This document shows positions 28,300 through 37,290 of a stretch of DNA of 64,000 bases, one piece after another. Below the pieces are notes generated by a model that saw nothing but the letters and a program-made list of their open reading frames with translations, ran no database searches and was not told the origin of the DNA. Where the stretch lies: positions 169,394 through 233,393 of the forward strand of contig NZ_JWTB01000007.1 in NCBI RefSeq assembly GCF_000813845.1, in the 5' to 3' direction. The position numbers and the translations under genes were made by a program. The DNA is from Pseudarthrobacter phenanthrenivorans. Its GTDB lineage: Bacteria; Actinomycetota; Actinomycetes; Actinomycetales; Micrococcaceae. Numbering within the stretch: the stretch's first letter is position 1; each line of letters starts with the position of its first letter.

Positions 28300-29109
28300 C
28301 TAGGCCTCGCGCCAGTCGTTGCTGGTGATGTGGGAGCCGGCCTGCGGCCCCATCTGCAGCATTCCACCGTCCACCACCCAGGCTGCACCGGTGACGTAGC
28401 TGGACGCCGGCGAGGCGAGGAACGCAACGACGTCCGCAATCTCCCATGCGTTCCCGGGACGCCCCAGGGGCACTCCGGGCCGATCCGTCGCCGTCGGATC
28501 CTGGTCCTCCTGCCCCGTCATGGGCGTGGCGATCTCACCGGGGGCGACGGTGTTGGCGGTGACGCCGTACCGCCCCAGTTCCAGGGCCAGTGTCTTCATC
28601 AGGCCGCCAAGTCCGTGCTTGGACGCATCGTAGGCGGACGAGCCGACGCGGGGCTGGAATTCGTGGACGCTGGACACGGCGATGAGGCGGCCGCCGGTTC
28701 CGGCCTTGACCATCCGCCTGGCCGCCGCCTGCAGGCAGACGAAGGCTCCGTTAAGGTTCGTGTCCAGGATCCGCGTCCAGTCGTCGAGGTCCATGTCGAG
28801 GAATGCGGTGCTGGCGCCTGTCCCCGCGTTGTTCACGAAGACGTCCAGGCCGCCCAGTTCCGCGGCGAGGTCATCGATGACGCCGGCAGCGGAGCGGAGT
28901 TCGGTGGTGTCCAGTTGCCGGACCACCGCCTTGCGGCCCACCCCGCGGATCTCGCTGGCAGTCTTTTCCGCACCCTCCTCGTCGGAATGCCAGGTGACGC
29001 CCACATCCATTCCGGCCCGGGCCAGGGCCACGGCGGCTGCTTTGCCGATTCCGGAATCGGAGCCGGTCACGATGGCGGTGGTGGGCGTGAAGTTGCTGGT
29101 GTCCGGCAT
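28300..29109 (-). CDS. SDR family oxidoreductase
   Basis: 269 residues. TGSDSGIGKAAA (NAD(P) site), VNNAGTGA, catalytic Ser in VSSVHEF and YDASKHG as Y-x-x-x-K; C-terminal GAAWVVDGGM. Classical SDR with unknown substrate. It is the third gene of a minus-strand group after the 87-aa and 146-aa genes (gaps of 88 and 109 bases), and that group begins at a stress-type motif near 30040. Confidence 0.88.
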   Translation of the reverse strand: MPDTSNFTPTTAIVTGSDSGIGKAAAVALARAGMDVGVTWHSDEEGAEKTASEIRGVGRKAVVRQLDTTELRSAAGVIDDLAAELGGLDVFVNNAGTGASTAFLDMDLDDWTRILDTNLNGAFVCLQAAARRMVKAGTGGRLIAVSSVHEFQPRVGSSAYDASKHGLGGLMKTLALELGRYGVTANTVAPGEIATPMTGQEDQDPTATDRPGVPLGRPGNAWEIADVVAFLASPASSYVTGAAWVVDGGMLQMGPQAGSHITSNDWREA

Positions 29110-29218
29110 GATGGGGCCTTTCGGTAGGTGCGGCGGGCGATGATGTCGGGCCGGCGTTCACGGCCGGCGGGCCAGGGTCAGGCAGCTTTGACGGCCAGGC
29201 GGATGCCACGGTCGCCGG

Positions 29219-29659
29219 TCAGGCGGGGCGGCGGAGTTCCGGCCCGTACCCGTCATCGGGAGCGTGGGATGGCCGGCGGACTGCCGCGGCCTCCCGTGGT
29301 GGTTCGGGGACGGCCATTAACGGGACCGCGAAGGTCACCACGGGCCGGCCGGCGGCATCGTCTGCCGACCGGACGGTCAGGCTCCTGGTGCCGGGTGGAA
29401 CCGAGGGGGTGAACACCTGGAGGTTCCGGGAACCCAAGGTGGCGGACTCCTGGAGGGTGTATTCGGTCCCCAAGTGGTCCTGGAGAGTAATCCGGGGCTC
29501 GGGCGCGTCGCCGGCGGGAAGGTGGATGTTCACCACCAGTCCGGATGCCCACACCTCTACGGAGAGGATGGTGAATTCGGTATCCGGGGTGACGTGCCGT
29601 CCGTATGTGGGGGGAAGCAGCATCCGGCGGAGTGCGCCGGATGGAATGAGGTTGCTCAT
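29219..29659 (-). CDS. Hypothetical protein, beta-rich (146 aa)
   Basis: 146 residues from ATG 29659 (CAGGACCC upstream); the frame extends 49 codons upstream but is Pro-rich and unlikely to be coding. The middle (FTILSVEVWASGLVVNIHLP, TVRSADDAAGRPVVTFAVPL) looks like an all-beta domain. No family recognised. Probably co-transcribed with the 87-aa gene upstream. Confidence 0.6.
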   Translation of the reverse strand: MSNLIPSGALRRMLLPPTYGRHVTPDTEFTILSVEVWASGLVVNIHLPAGDAPEPRITLQDHLGTEYTLQESATLGSRNLQVFTPSVPPGTRSLTVRSADDAAGRPVVTFAVPLMAVPEPPREAAAVRRPSHAPDDGYGPELRRPA

Positions 29660-29747
29660 GATGGGTCCTGTAGGTCTTGCGCCGGCGGCCGGAGCCGGCT
29701 CCGGAGGATGATCCGGTGCCGGATGGACGCTGGGGCGCGGATGCGGC

Positions 29748-30011
29748 TCAGGCGTCTTCGCGGTTGGGGTTCTCCAACCGGAAGAAGTTCGATTGCCTGC
29801 CGTCACCGCGCTGTTCCTGGTAGATGAAATTCAGTCTCCGGGAGTTGAAAAGTGTGGAACCATTCCACCCGGCGACTCGCGGCGAATACTTCAGGGATGT
29901 CGAGGAGTCCGGTCCGCGCCGGATCTTGCCGCCTTCAGGCCCAGCGCCCAGGTCCCCGCGGTCCCTGCTTTCATCCGCTGCACGGCTCCTGGCGTCTCTA
30001 TCCCCTGCCAT
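29748..30011 (-). CDS. Small hydrophilic hypothetical protein (87 aa)
   Basis: 87 residues, strongly charged, with tail QSNFFRLENPNRED. Supported as a gene by a near-consensus ribosome site (GGGAGAGGAGG) 6 bases before ATG 30011 and by the conserved-looking stress-type promoter motif about 30 bases upstream. No domain recognised. It heads a likely operon with the 146-aa protein and an SDR. Confidence 0.6.
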   Translation of the reverse strand: MAGDRDARSRAADESRDRGDLGAGPEGGKIRRGPDSSTSLKYSPRVAGWNGSTLFNSRRLNFIYQEQRGDGRQSNFFRLENPNREDA

Positions 30012-30037
30012 GGCGGACCTCCTCTCCCTTCCGGGCT

Positions 30038-30057
30038 AACTAGTAAGTCTACTTACC
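30038..30057 (-). promoter_or_regulatory. Stress-type palindromic promoter motif, site A
   Basis: Minus strand reads GGTAAGTAGACTTACTAGTT. GTAAGT-N2-ACTTAC is a perfect inverted repeat. It matches the pattern at 25381-25398 and 35921-35937, with TACTAG at the position of a -10 box before the 87-aa gene. Confidence 0.55.
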
Positions 30058-30167
30058 ATGTAGCCTCTGGATGCAGCCCCGTGTCAAGGGCAGGGCCGGG
30101 GCCCTGTGGGCGATGTGCGGGACTGCGGGGAATCTGCGCGGGAGTGGAGGGGCCGCCCGCTGCAGCG

Positions 30168-30992
30168 CTAGCGGCGGGGGCGCACCACGGCGAAATATCC
30201 CGGTACCTGGTCCTGGCCGGGGACCCCTGTGGCGGGGTTGGTCTCGATGGTCACATGGCCATCCTCAAGGAGTTCCCAGGACGACGCCGGGAAGGCACGG
30301 TCGCGCTCCAAGGGGCCGAAGTGCCCCGGCATGGGGAGCCCGCGGATGGCCAGTTCCAGCGGCGCCGGAATAGCTTTGGTGGTGGCGCCGAGATGGGACA
30401 CATACTCAACCGCGTTTCCCTGGAAGTTGGTTTCGGCCATGAACACGGTGCCGCGGCGTCCGGCCAGGGCCCGCAGGTTTTCCACCAGCGCCGCCTGGTG
30501 CGCGGGGTCCAGGACGTGGAGCACGCCGCGGATGAAGACATTCGCGCCCGCGTCCTCTGCCCCGATGGACTGCGCCAGGGCTGCGCCTGCGCCTTCCGCC
30601 GTCATGTCCCGCGCTTCGAACGTCATGTTGGCAGTCCCGGCGGACCCGGCGCGCGCTTTGGCCACGGCGTGGGGGGAGACGTCCACGCCGACCACCCGGG
30701 GGAAGATCCCCGCCAGCGCGCGGGTGAAGCTGCCGTGGCCGCAGCCGGTGTCCACCACGGGAAGCCCGGGATCAAGATGGCGCAGGAGGCTGTCCTTGTA
30801 CCCCAGGAACTCGTGGTCATTGCCCGAATCCCAGAGGACCTCGCCGCCCGGGCCGGTGGCGGTGATGCGTGCCCAGTAACTGTCCCACGCAGTGTTGCGG
30901 TCCTTGGGGGCGCTCCGCGAGAGCCTGACGAGCTTGGGGATCATCAGGTACTTCTGCCAGGCGGAACGCGGCGGCTTTGTTGGGTAGGGCAC
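30168..30992 (-). CDS. Class I SAM-dependent methyltransferase
   Basis: 274 residues. VVDTGCGHGSFTRAL is motif I of the Rossmann methyltransferase fold at about residue 80; VVGVDVSPHAV is the acidic post-I strand and FEARDMTAEG the motif II region. Acceptor unknown. It stands alone, convergent with nothing and divergent from the histidine kinase. The start MPYPTKPP is the first ATG of the frame. Confidence 0.85.
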   Translation of the reverse strand: MPYPTKPPRSAWQKYLMIPKLVRLSRSAPKDRNTAWDSYWARITATGPGGEVLWDSGNDHEFLGYKDSLLRHLDPGLPVVDTGCGHGSFTRALAGIFPRVVGVDVSPHAVAKARAGSAGTANMTFEARDMTAEGAGAALAQSIGAEDAGANVFIRGVLHVLDPAHQAALVENLRALAGRRGTVFMAETNFQGNAVEYVSHLGATTKAIPAPLELAIRGLPMPGHFGPLERDRAFPASSWELLEDGHVTIETNPATGVPGQDQVPGYFAVVRPRR

Positions 30993-31160
30993 GGGTCAAA
31001 TATATGTTCCCTCCCGCCCAGCGGATGCACCTTGCGCTGCGTTACGGCGTGCCATCACCCCGCGCTGCGCAGCAGCAGCCGGGTCCGGCGTCCGTCCGCT
31101 GTGGACCTCCGCAGCCCGCATCCCCCTAGAATGTACTCAACTGGGAGGGAAGGGAGCACT

Positions 31161-32804
31161 GTGACGGCTGTGCCGAGTGACGCGCGCCTGCCCCGGACCG
31201 CCGTCGTCGCCGATCCCGACACCGGGCGGCTGGCACGCAACGCACAGGCACTGCGCGATGCCGGATACACCGTCCTGGAAGCGGCCGACGCCGGCACCCT
31301 GGCCACCGCGCTGCGGGCCGGCGAACCATCCGTCATTGTGGCGGACGCTTTCCTCTCCTCCGTGCAGTCCCAGGCCCCCGTCCTGGTCATGGTGGACCTG
31401 GACAGCCCCGCCGAAATAGCAGCGGCAAAGCCGCCGGGCGTCCACGACTGCATCACCAAGCCGCCGGCGCCCAAGGAACTGGTCCACCGTGCATCAGTCC
31501 TCATTGAACAGGTATCCCGGCGCCGGGCCTCCAGGCAGGAGGCCGAGGGGCTCCGTGAACAGCTGCGCGAAGTTTCCGCTGCGGTGCGCGCCACCAACGA
31601 TCCCCAGGAAATCGCCAACCACGTGGTGTCGGGCTTCGGCCGTACCTTCAAGGCCGACCACGTGGTCCTCTGCACTTTCGAGGACCACCGCGTTCCCGCC
31701 ATCACGGCCACTTGGCACCGGCCGGGCCTTTCGGAGCTGCCCCCCGGCGCCCTGCCCTGCGAGGACGAGGCACGTGCCACGGCCGACGCACTCTGGGCCG
31801 GAACGGAAACGCTCTCCGCTGACGGCGGCGACACCGACGCACGGGACGACGACAAGCCGGCGCCCGCCGTCGCCGGAGCCGCCTCGACTCTGGCCGTGCC
31901 CATCGGCGAAGGAAATTCCTCGCTGGGCATCATCCTGATCGCCACTATGGACAGGCCGCGCGCCTGGTCCAATGCGGAACTGGGACTGATCCGGCACGTG
32001 GCGGGGAACGCCGCCTACGGGCTGATCCAAAGCCACCTGATCAACAGCCAGCAGCAGGTGGTCAAGCAGCTGCGGGAACTCGACAAGGCCAAGACCGATT
32101 TCCTGGCCACGGTGAACCACGAGCTGCGCACTCCCTTGACCTCGATCATGGCCTACCTGGACATGATCCAGGAAAGTACCGAGCACCCGGTGTCCAACGA
32201 GGTCCATCAGATGCTGGACATCGTGGTCCGCAACACCGAACGGCTCCGGACGCTCATCGAGGACATGCTGAGCGTCTCGCGCGGCGGCCTGGACAACACC
32301 GCCATGCAGCTGGCACCCGTCCGCCTGGGGCACACGCTGGACCTGGTGGCCGCGGCGCTGCGTCCGCTGGCCACGCTCCAAAACGTCACCATCGACGTGG
32401 ATCCCGTTCCCGAGGATCCGGAAATACTCGCCGACGAGGTGCAGCTGCAGCAGGTGTTCACCAACCTGGTGTCCAACGCCATCAAGTTCACGCCCAGCGG
32501 CGGCCGGATCGAAGTCGGCAGCGAATCGCACGCCACGGCCGACGGTTCCAAGTGGGCCACGGTACGGATTGCCGACACCGGAATCGGCATCTCGAGCGAT
32601 GAAATCAACCACGTCTTCACCAGGTTCTACCGGGCCTCCAACGCCATGAACGGGGCCATCCCGGGAACCGGGCTGGGACTGGCCATCTCCAAGGACATTG
32701 TGGACCGCCACGGCGGCCGCATCGACGTCGCTTCAACGCTGGGTGCCGGGACCACGGTCACGGTCAGCCTTCCCCTCGGCACTGACCGCGCCCAGGCCAA
32801 CTAG
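31161..32804 (+). CDS. Cytoplasmic sensor histidine kinase with shortened receiver and GAF domains
   Basis: 547 residues from GTG 31161 (GGGAGGGAAGGGA upstream); the frame is open far upstream but that part is not protein-like. Residues about 12-115 resemble a receiver domain (VVADPDTG, IVADAF, ITKPPAPKEL) but lack about 20 residues after the central strand. A GAF domain follows (about 130-285), then HisKA with phospho-His in NHELRTPLTS, and HATPase_c with LVSNAIKF, ADTGIGI and GTGLGLAIS. No membrane segment. 20 bases before a GGDEF-EAL gene; no separate response regulator is adjacent. Confidence 0.9.
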   Translation: MTAVPSDARLPRTAVVADPDTGRLARNAQALRDAGYTVLEAADAGTLATALRAGEPSVIVADAFLSSVQSQAPVLVMVDLDSPAEIAAAKPPGVHDCITKPPAPKELVHRASVLIEQVSRRRASRQEAEGLREQLREVSAAVRATNDPQEIANHVVSGFGRTFKADHVVLCTFEDHRVPAITATWHRPGLSELPPGALPCEDEARATADALWAGTETLSADGGDTDARDDDKPAPAVAGAASTLAVPIGEGNSSLGIILIATMDRPRAWSNAELGLIRHVAGNAAYGLIQSHLINSQQQVVKQLRELDKAKTDFLATVNHELRTPLTSIMAYLDMIQESTEHPVSNEVHQMLDIVVRNTERLRTLIEDMLSVSRGGLDNTAMQLAPVRLGHTLDLVAAALRPLATLQNVTIDVDPVPEDPEILADEVQLQQVFTNLVSNAIKFTPSGGRIEVGSESHATADGSKWATVRIADTGIGISSDEINHVFTRFYRASNAMNGAIPGTGLGLAISKDIVDRHGGRIDVASTLGAGTTVTVSLPLGTDRAQAN

Positions 32805-32824
32805 GCGCCGAAGGAGGACAGGCC

Positions 32825-34375
32825 ATGTTTGCCGACGACGACCCCCGGCTCTCCCAGCTGCTGGAAGGCATTGTCCGGCTTGCTTCCGGCGACCTCACCT
32901 CGCGGATCGAGGTCTCGCCCGCGCGGGACGAGCTCGACGCGATCATCATGGGCACCAACCTCCTGGCCGAGGACCTGCAGATCATTTACGCGGAACTTGA
33001 GCAGCGCGTCCAGGTCCGCACCCAGCTCCTGCACGAGGCACACCTTGAAATGCAGAAGATGGCCATGCAGGACCCGTTGACCGGCCTGGCCAACCGCTCG
33101 GCGCTGCTCGACGCGCTCCGCACCGCCCTCGAGGCGCGGCCGGGAGCCGACGGCGAGCCGGCGCAGGAAGGCCCGGCCATCCTGCTCCTGGACCTGGACG
33201 CCTTCAAAGCCATCAACGACAGCCTGGGGCACACCGCCGGTGACCAGGTGCTGGTGACCGTCGGCGAAAGGCTGCGGACCGCCGTCCGGACGTCCGACGT
33301 CGTAGCCCGCCTGGGCGGTGACGAATTCGCCATCGTCATGCCGTCGGCGTCGGCGGACCAGGCGGCGGTCGTGGCGCACCGGATCCTGGCCTCGCTCCAG
33401 GACCCTGTTGAACTGCCCGGCCGCAGCGTGCGCTGCGGTGCCAGCATCGGGCTCAGCGTGGGCGGTGATGGCCAGACTCCGGAGGACATGCTGATGGAGG
33501 CCGACGTTGCCATGTACGCCTCCAAAGCTGAGGGGCAGAACAAACTGCACCGGTTCGAGCCTGCCCTGCTCCTGATGCGGCGGCTCCGCAGCCAGCTGGT
33601 GGACGACCTGCGCGCCGCCATCAGGAACGACGCACTGACACTGCACTACCAGCCGGTGGTGGAACTTGGCACCGGCAGGATCGAAGGCGTGGAGGCGCTG
33701 GTCCGCTGGAACCACCCCACGCGGGGTTTCATCATGCCGGACGAATTCATTCCCCTCGCCGAAGAGGCCGGGCTGATCTCGCAGCTGGGGCTGTGGGTCC
33801 TTCAGACGGCGGTACGGCAGCTGCGGACGTGGATCGACGCCTCCCTGGTGGATGGCACATTCTCGGTGCGCGTCAACATTTCGGCCACGGACCTGCAGAG
33901 CCTGCAGTTCATCGAGGATGTGCGGAACACGCTCCAGGAGACCGGCGTGAAGCCGGAGCAGGTGGTGCTGGAACTGACCGAAGTGGCGATCGTCAAAGGC
34001 AACGAGCTGGACCGCTATTCGCTTGGCGGGCTCCGGGGCCTGGGCGTGGGAATCGAAATTGATGACTTCGGCACCGGCTACTCGTCCATCAGCTACCTCC
34101 GGCGGCTGCCCGTGGACCGGGTCAAAGTGGACAGGTCGCTGATCACGGGGCTGGAGACGGATCCCAGCCAGCCTGCCCTGGTGGCTGCGGTCCTGCAGCT
34201 GGTCCGGGCCTGCGGGCTCGATGCCGTCTGGGAGGGCGTGGAAACGGCGGAACAGGCCGCCATCCTGCGCGACCTGGGCTGCCGCAGCGCGCAGGGCTAC
34301 TACTTCAGCCGCCCGGTGCCGCCGGAGCAGATCCCGCAACTGCTGGCTGACCAGCAGGAAAGCGCTAACCAGTAA
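32825..34375 (+). CDS. GGDEF-EAL bifunctional c-di-GMP enzyme
   Basis: 516 residues. A short HAMP-like and coiled-coil N-terminus (to about 75) without membrane helices, a GGDEF domain with intact RLGGDEF and an RTSD inhibitory I-site five residues before it, then an EAL domain with EALVRW, VNISATD, LELTE, DDFGTGYSS and KVDRSL all intact. Both diguanylate cyclase and phosphodiesterase activity are possible. GGAGGA precedes ATG 32825. Likely operon with the upstream histidine kinase, which may control it directly. Confidence 0.92.
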   Translation: MFADDDPRLSQLLEGIVRLASGDLTSRIEVSPARDELDAIIMGTNLLAEDLQIIYAELEQRVQVRTQLLHEAHLEMQKMAMQDPLTGLANRSALLDALRTALEARPGADGEPAQEGPAILLLDLDAFKAINDSLGHTAGDQVLVTVGERLRTAVRTSDVVARLGGDEFAIVMPSASADQAAVVAHRILASLQDPVELPGRSVRCGASIGLSVGGDGQTPEDMLMEADVAMYASKAEGQNKLHRFEPALLLMRRLRSQLVDDLRAAIRNDALTLHYQPVVELGTGRIEGVEALVRWNHPTRGFIMPDEFIPLAEEAGLISQLGLWVLQTAVRQLRTWIDASLVDGTFSVRVNISATDLQSLQFIEDVRNTLQETGVKPEQVVLELTEVAIVKGNELDRYSLGGLRGLGVGIEIDDFGTGYSSISYLRRLPVDRVKVDRSLITGLETDPSQPALVAAVLQLVRACGLDAVWEGVETAEQAAILRDLGCRSAQGYYFSRPVPPEQIPQLLADQQESANQ

Positions 34376-34546
34376 CGTCAAAACTACTGCGCTTTTCCGG
34401 CCGCCGTTATACGATCAGCGTGCGGTGTCTGGTTTTTCGCCGCCGCGGAATTCAGGTCTGGCAGCACCGTACTTTTATAAGGCGTTTGGACATTTGAACA
34501 TTATTGGGCCATCGGGTCATTACTTCGTCAACTGGGGGCGTTGCTA

Positions 34547-35611
34547 ATGTCGGTTCGGGTACAGGCATGGGGAATTATCGCCGCCGTGCTGGCGGATACG
34601 GATCCTTCGGGAGCCGCCGTCCGGCAGCGGCTGAGCAACAGCCTCGATGAGAATCCCGGCGTGCCCGAACGGGCCCTGCTGGAATACCTTCTCGAGACCC
34701 GGCGCAGTGACGCCACCGTGGTGGAAACGCTGGAGGCCACCCGGGACATGCGCCTTGGCGCGCCTGCGCTGCCGCCGCAGTTCGCGGAGCAGCTGGACGC
34801 AATCCGCAGCATCTCCCGCATTGGCGCCCTGCTGCAGAACCAGATGGTCATGACCGCGTTCCAGCCCATCTACGGGCTGGAGGGGAAAACCGTGGTCGGG
34901 GCGGAAGCCCTTTCCCGTTTCGTCAGCGACGACGGCGCCGCCGCCGAACTGTGGTTCGCCGAGGCCGCCGCCGTGGGCCTGGGCGCAAACCTCGAATTTG
35001 CTGCGCTGGGCTCCGCGGCTACGGCCGCCCAAAACCTGCCGGAAGACCTTTACGTTTCCCTTAATATTTCGCCGACGTCCTGCCTGGATCCTCGGTTGCC
35101 GGAACTGTTCGAGCACATTGAACTGCCCATCGACCGGGTGGTGCTCGAATTGACGGAGGATATTCCGGACGAGGAATACCTGCAGTTTATTTCCGCCCTG
35201 AATCCACTCCGTGAAAAAGGGCTGCGGATCGCCGTCGACGACACCCACACCGGTGCCGGCGCCCTGAGCCGGATGATCCATCTCCAGCCTGATTTCCTCA
35301 AAGTGGGCCGGAACGTGATCGGCGACGTGGACAAGGACGGCCTCCAGCGGGCGCTGGCGGCCTGCCTGGTGGACTTTACCGACCAGGTCGGCATCACCCT
35401 GGTGGCCGAGGGCATCGAGACGGTGGGCGAGCTCAAGGTCCTCACCGAGCTGGGCATCAGCGCCGGGCAGGGCTACCTGCTGGGCCGGCCGTCCGTGCGC
35501 CCCGAGGACTGGACCAACTGGAACACGCGCCTGGACGTTGACGGCCTGGAGCGCCAGCTGGCCGGCCAGGGTGACTCGCCCACGGCCTCCCGCGGTACCA
35601 AGTCGCCCTGA
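34547..35611 (+). CDS. EAL-domain protein with altered catalytic motifs
   Basis: 354 residues from ATG 34547. An N-terminal helical domain of about 95 residues is followed by an EAL domain (AEALSRF, LNISPTS, LELTED, AEGIETVGEL, GQGYLLGRP). The DDFGTG loop is DDTHTG and the K-x-D strand is KVGRNV, so a metal-loop and an Asp position are changed. It may be a weak phosphodiesterase or a c-di-GMP receptor. The 171-base spacer before it is AT-richer than its surroundings and probably contains its own promoter. Confidence 0.82.
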   Translation: MSVRVQAWGIIAAVLADTDPSGAAVRQRLSNSLDENPGVPERALLEYLLETRRSDATVVETLEATRDMRLGAPALPPQFAEQLDAIRSISRIGALLQNQMVMTAFQPIYGLEGKTVVGAEALSRFVSDDGAAAELWFAEAAAVGLGANLEFAALGSAATAAQNLPEDLYVSLNISPTSCLDPRLPELFEHIELPIDRVVLELTEDIPDEEYLQFISALNPLREKGLRIAVDDTHTGAGALSRMIHLQPDFLKVGRNVIGDVDKDGLQRALAACLVDFTDQVGITLVAEGIETVGELKVLTELGISAGQGYLLGRPSVRPEDWTNWNTRLDVDGLERQLAGQGDSPTASRGTKSP

Positions 35612-35628
35612 CCCGGGCCGTCTGGCAG

Positions 35629-35865
35629 CTATTCCGAGTGCCCCTGGTCCCGGCTCATCTGGTCTTCTGCCGGCGGAGTCTCTCCCGGGGGCACTCCCCC
35701 GCCGGGCTCCAGTCCGGTGACATTGCCCTCGGCGGGGTCCGGATTCGCCGAACGGCCGGATTCCCTGCTGCGCTGCTTATCCAGGTGCGGCTGGGCGGCG
35801 CCCACTTCTTCCTGTCCCGGCCGGTCGGGGTTCGCGGGATCATTTTCCGGATGGTAAGTACTCAC
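35629..35865 (-). CDS. Small disordered acidic protein (78 aa)
   Basis: 78 residues from GTG 35865, preceded by AGGAAGGAAGAG. Rich in Pro, Glu, Asp and Gly, with no hydrophobic core ([14 protein letters not shown]). Divergent from the 145-aa acidic protein across the stress-type motif at 35921. No family recognised. Confidence 0.6.
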   Translation of the reverse strand: MSTYHPENDPANPDRPGQEEVGAAQPHLDKQRSRESGRSANPDPAEGNVTGLEPGGGVPPGETPPAEDQMSRDQGHSE

Positions 35866-35919
35866 GCTGCTCTTCCTTCCTCTCCGGCTGCGGTCTGACT
35901 CCCCAGCACTGGACTAATT

Positions 35920-35937
35920 GTAAGCATGCTGATAATT
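35920..35937 (+). promoter_or_regulatory. Stress-type palindromic promoter motif, site C
   Basis: Plus strand reads GTAAGCATGCTGATAATT at 35920-35937, nearly the same as site B. AAGCATGCT is palindromic and GATAAT fits a -10 box for the 145-aa gene; the reverse strand also carries GCTTACAATT towards the 78-aa gene. Confidence 0.55.
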
Positions 35938-35999
35938 CTGGAGGAGTAGGGCCGGTATGCCGCTGGGGCACCGGCACGCGAGCCGGAAGGAGCAGTCAC

Positions 36000-36437
36000 A
36001 TGGGAATCGGCGACAGCATTGGCAAGGCAGCGGAAAACGCCATGGAGGACCTGGCCGGGACATCGAAGCCAACGGAAAAGCTGGATGTGCCCGATCCCAC
36101 CGACCCCAATGACGACGTGGAGGTCCACTCGTCGCTCAGCGAAGGTTCCAACGCCATGTCGGCGGAGAAGCAGAAGGCGCCCGGTTTGAAGACCGGAGCT
36201 GCGCCGGCCCCGGTGTCCGACAGTCCCCTCGGCGGGGACGTCGATGAGACGGACAATGACAGGGACGGCACCGGCAGCACGGACGACGACGGCCTGGCCG
36301 GGGATGCCACGGCACCCACCGGTGGCGGGGGAACAACAGCGGGGCCGGCAGGACTTCCGGACAGCAACCCCGATGAACTGCGGGCAGACCCGACCGAAGG
36401 CGACGAGGATCCGTCCACCAGCACGGGCCGGGGTTAG
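36000..36437 (+). CDS. Acidic disordered hypothetical protein (145 aa)
   Basis: 145 residues. A short amphipathic N-terminus (MGIGDSIGKAAENAMEDLAG) is followed by an Asp/Gly/Thr/Pro-rich disordered chain. GGAAGGAGCAG precedes ATG 36000. It is likely stress-associated by promoter motif and composition; no named family. Its stop overlaps the convergent phosphodiesterase stop by 4 bases. Confidence 0.65.
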   Translation: MGIGDSIGKAAENAMEDLAGTSKPTEKLDVPDPTDPNDDVEVHSSLSEGSNAMSAEKQKAPGLKTGAAPAPVSDSPLGGDVDETDNDRDGTGSTDDDGLAGDATAPTGGGGTTAGPAGLPDSNPDELRADPTEGDEDPSTSTGRG

Positions 36438-37246
36438 CCCTCCGGCCGGTGCGGCCACTGGCCGCGGGCCAGCAGCACGCCGCGCAGCAGGTCCGCCCGG
36501 TCAGTGACGATGCCATCCACGCCCAGTTCGAGGAGCCGGTGCATTTCGTCGCTGTCATTGATGGTCCACACGTGCACCACCAGGCCAAGGGCATGGGCGC
36601 GCCGGAGGAAGCCGGACGTGACAACACGGAGCCGCCCGTAACGCACGGGAACCTGCAGGGCGTGGATGTCCCGAAGGACCGGACGCATCAAAAACCGGAA
36701 CACCGGACGCGGGAGCACAGGGCCCAGCAGGGTGAAAAGCGCCGTTGAGCCCACGCCCGCCGAGGAGGCCACCGGCCGGCTGAGCAGCTTCAGCACCGCC
36801 CGCCGCCGCCGGTCGGAAAAACTGGTGACCAGTACCCGGTGGTGCACCTGGTGCCGCTCGATGGCGGCGGCAGTGCTGCGGACTGAGCCCCAGTCCTTGA
36901 CGTCGAGGTTCAGCCGGGCGTCAGGAAGTGTGGTGACCAGTTCGTCGAAGGTGGGGATGGGCTCGCGGCCGTTGATCCGCGCTTTGGCCACGTCCGCGGC
37001 CGGCAGGTCCGCTACCCGCCCCTTGCCGTCCGTCACGCGGTCAAGGGTTTCGTCGTGAAAGAGCAGCAGAACGCCGTCGGCAGTAGTGTGCACATCGGTT
37101 TCGAGGTACCGGAATCCCAGGCTGACGCCGGAACGGAACGCGGCCATGGAGTTCTCCAGCCCCTCCGTCGAGAACCCACGGTGCGCCATGGCGATGGGAA
37201 GCTGCCGCCCGGACTGGTCTTGATGGTCGAAAAAGGGCAGGGTCAC
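36434..37246 (-). CDS. Glycerophosphodiester phosphodiesterase family protein
   Basis: 270 residues. GDPD markers: AHRGFSTEGLENSMAAF at the N-terminus (catalytic His), YLETDVHTTADGV with the metal-binding E-x-D, LLFHDETLDR, and C-terminal VWTINDSDEMHRLLELGVDGIVTDR. It would hydrolyse glycerophosphodiesters to glycerol-3-phosphate and an alcohol. No signal peptide, so probably cytoplasmic. Confidence 0.92.
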   Translation of the reverse strand: MTLPFFDHQDQSGRQLPIAMAHRGFSTEGLENSMAAFRSGVSLGFRYLETDVHTTADGVLLLFHDETLDRVTDGKGRVADLPAADVAKARINGREPIPTFDELVTTLPDARLNLDVKDWGSVRSTAAAIERHQVHHRVLVTSFSDRRRRAVLKLLSRPVASSAGVGSTALFTLLGPVLPRPVFRFLMRPVLRDIHALQVPVRYGRLRVVTSGFLRRAHALGLVVHVWTINDSDEMHRLLELGVDGIVTDRADLLRGVLLARGQWPHRPEG

Positions 37247-37290
37247 ATTGCGAGCGTACCGCCAGCAGCACCTGGATCAGGCCGGTGCGG

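Noticed and set aside
29793..31160. Upstream extension of the histidine kinase frame by 456 codons
   Set aside because: It runs antisense to the methyltransferase and hydrophilic genes and lacks a protein-like pattern; GTG 31161 has a strong ribosome site and begins the receiver-like domain.
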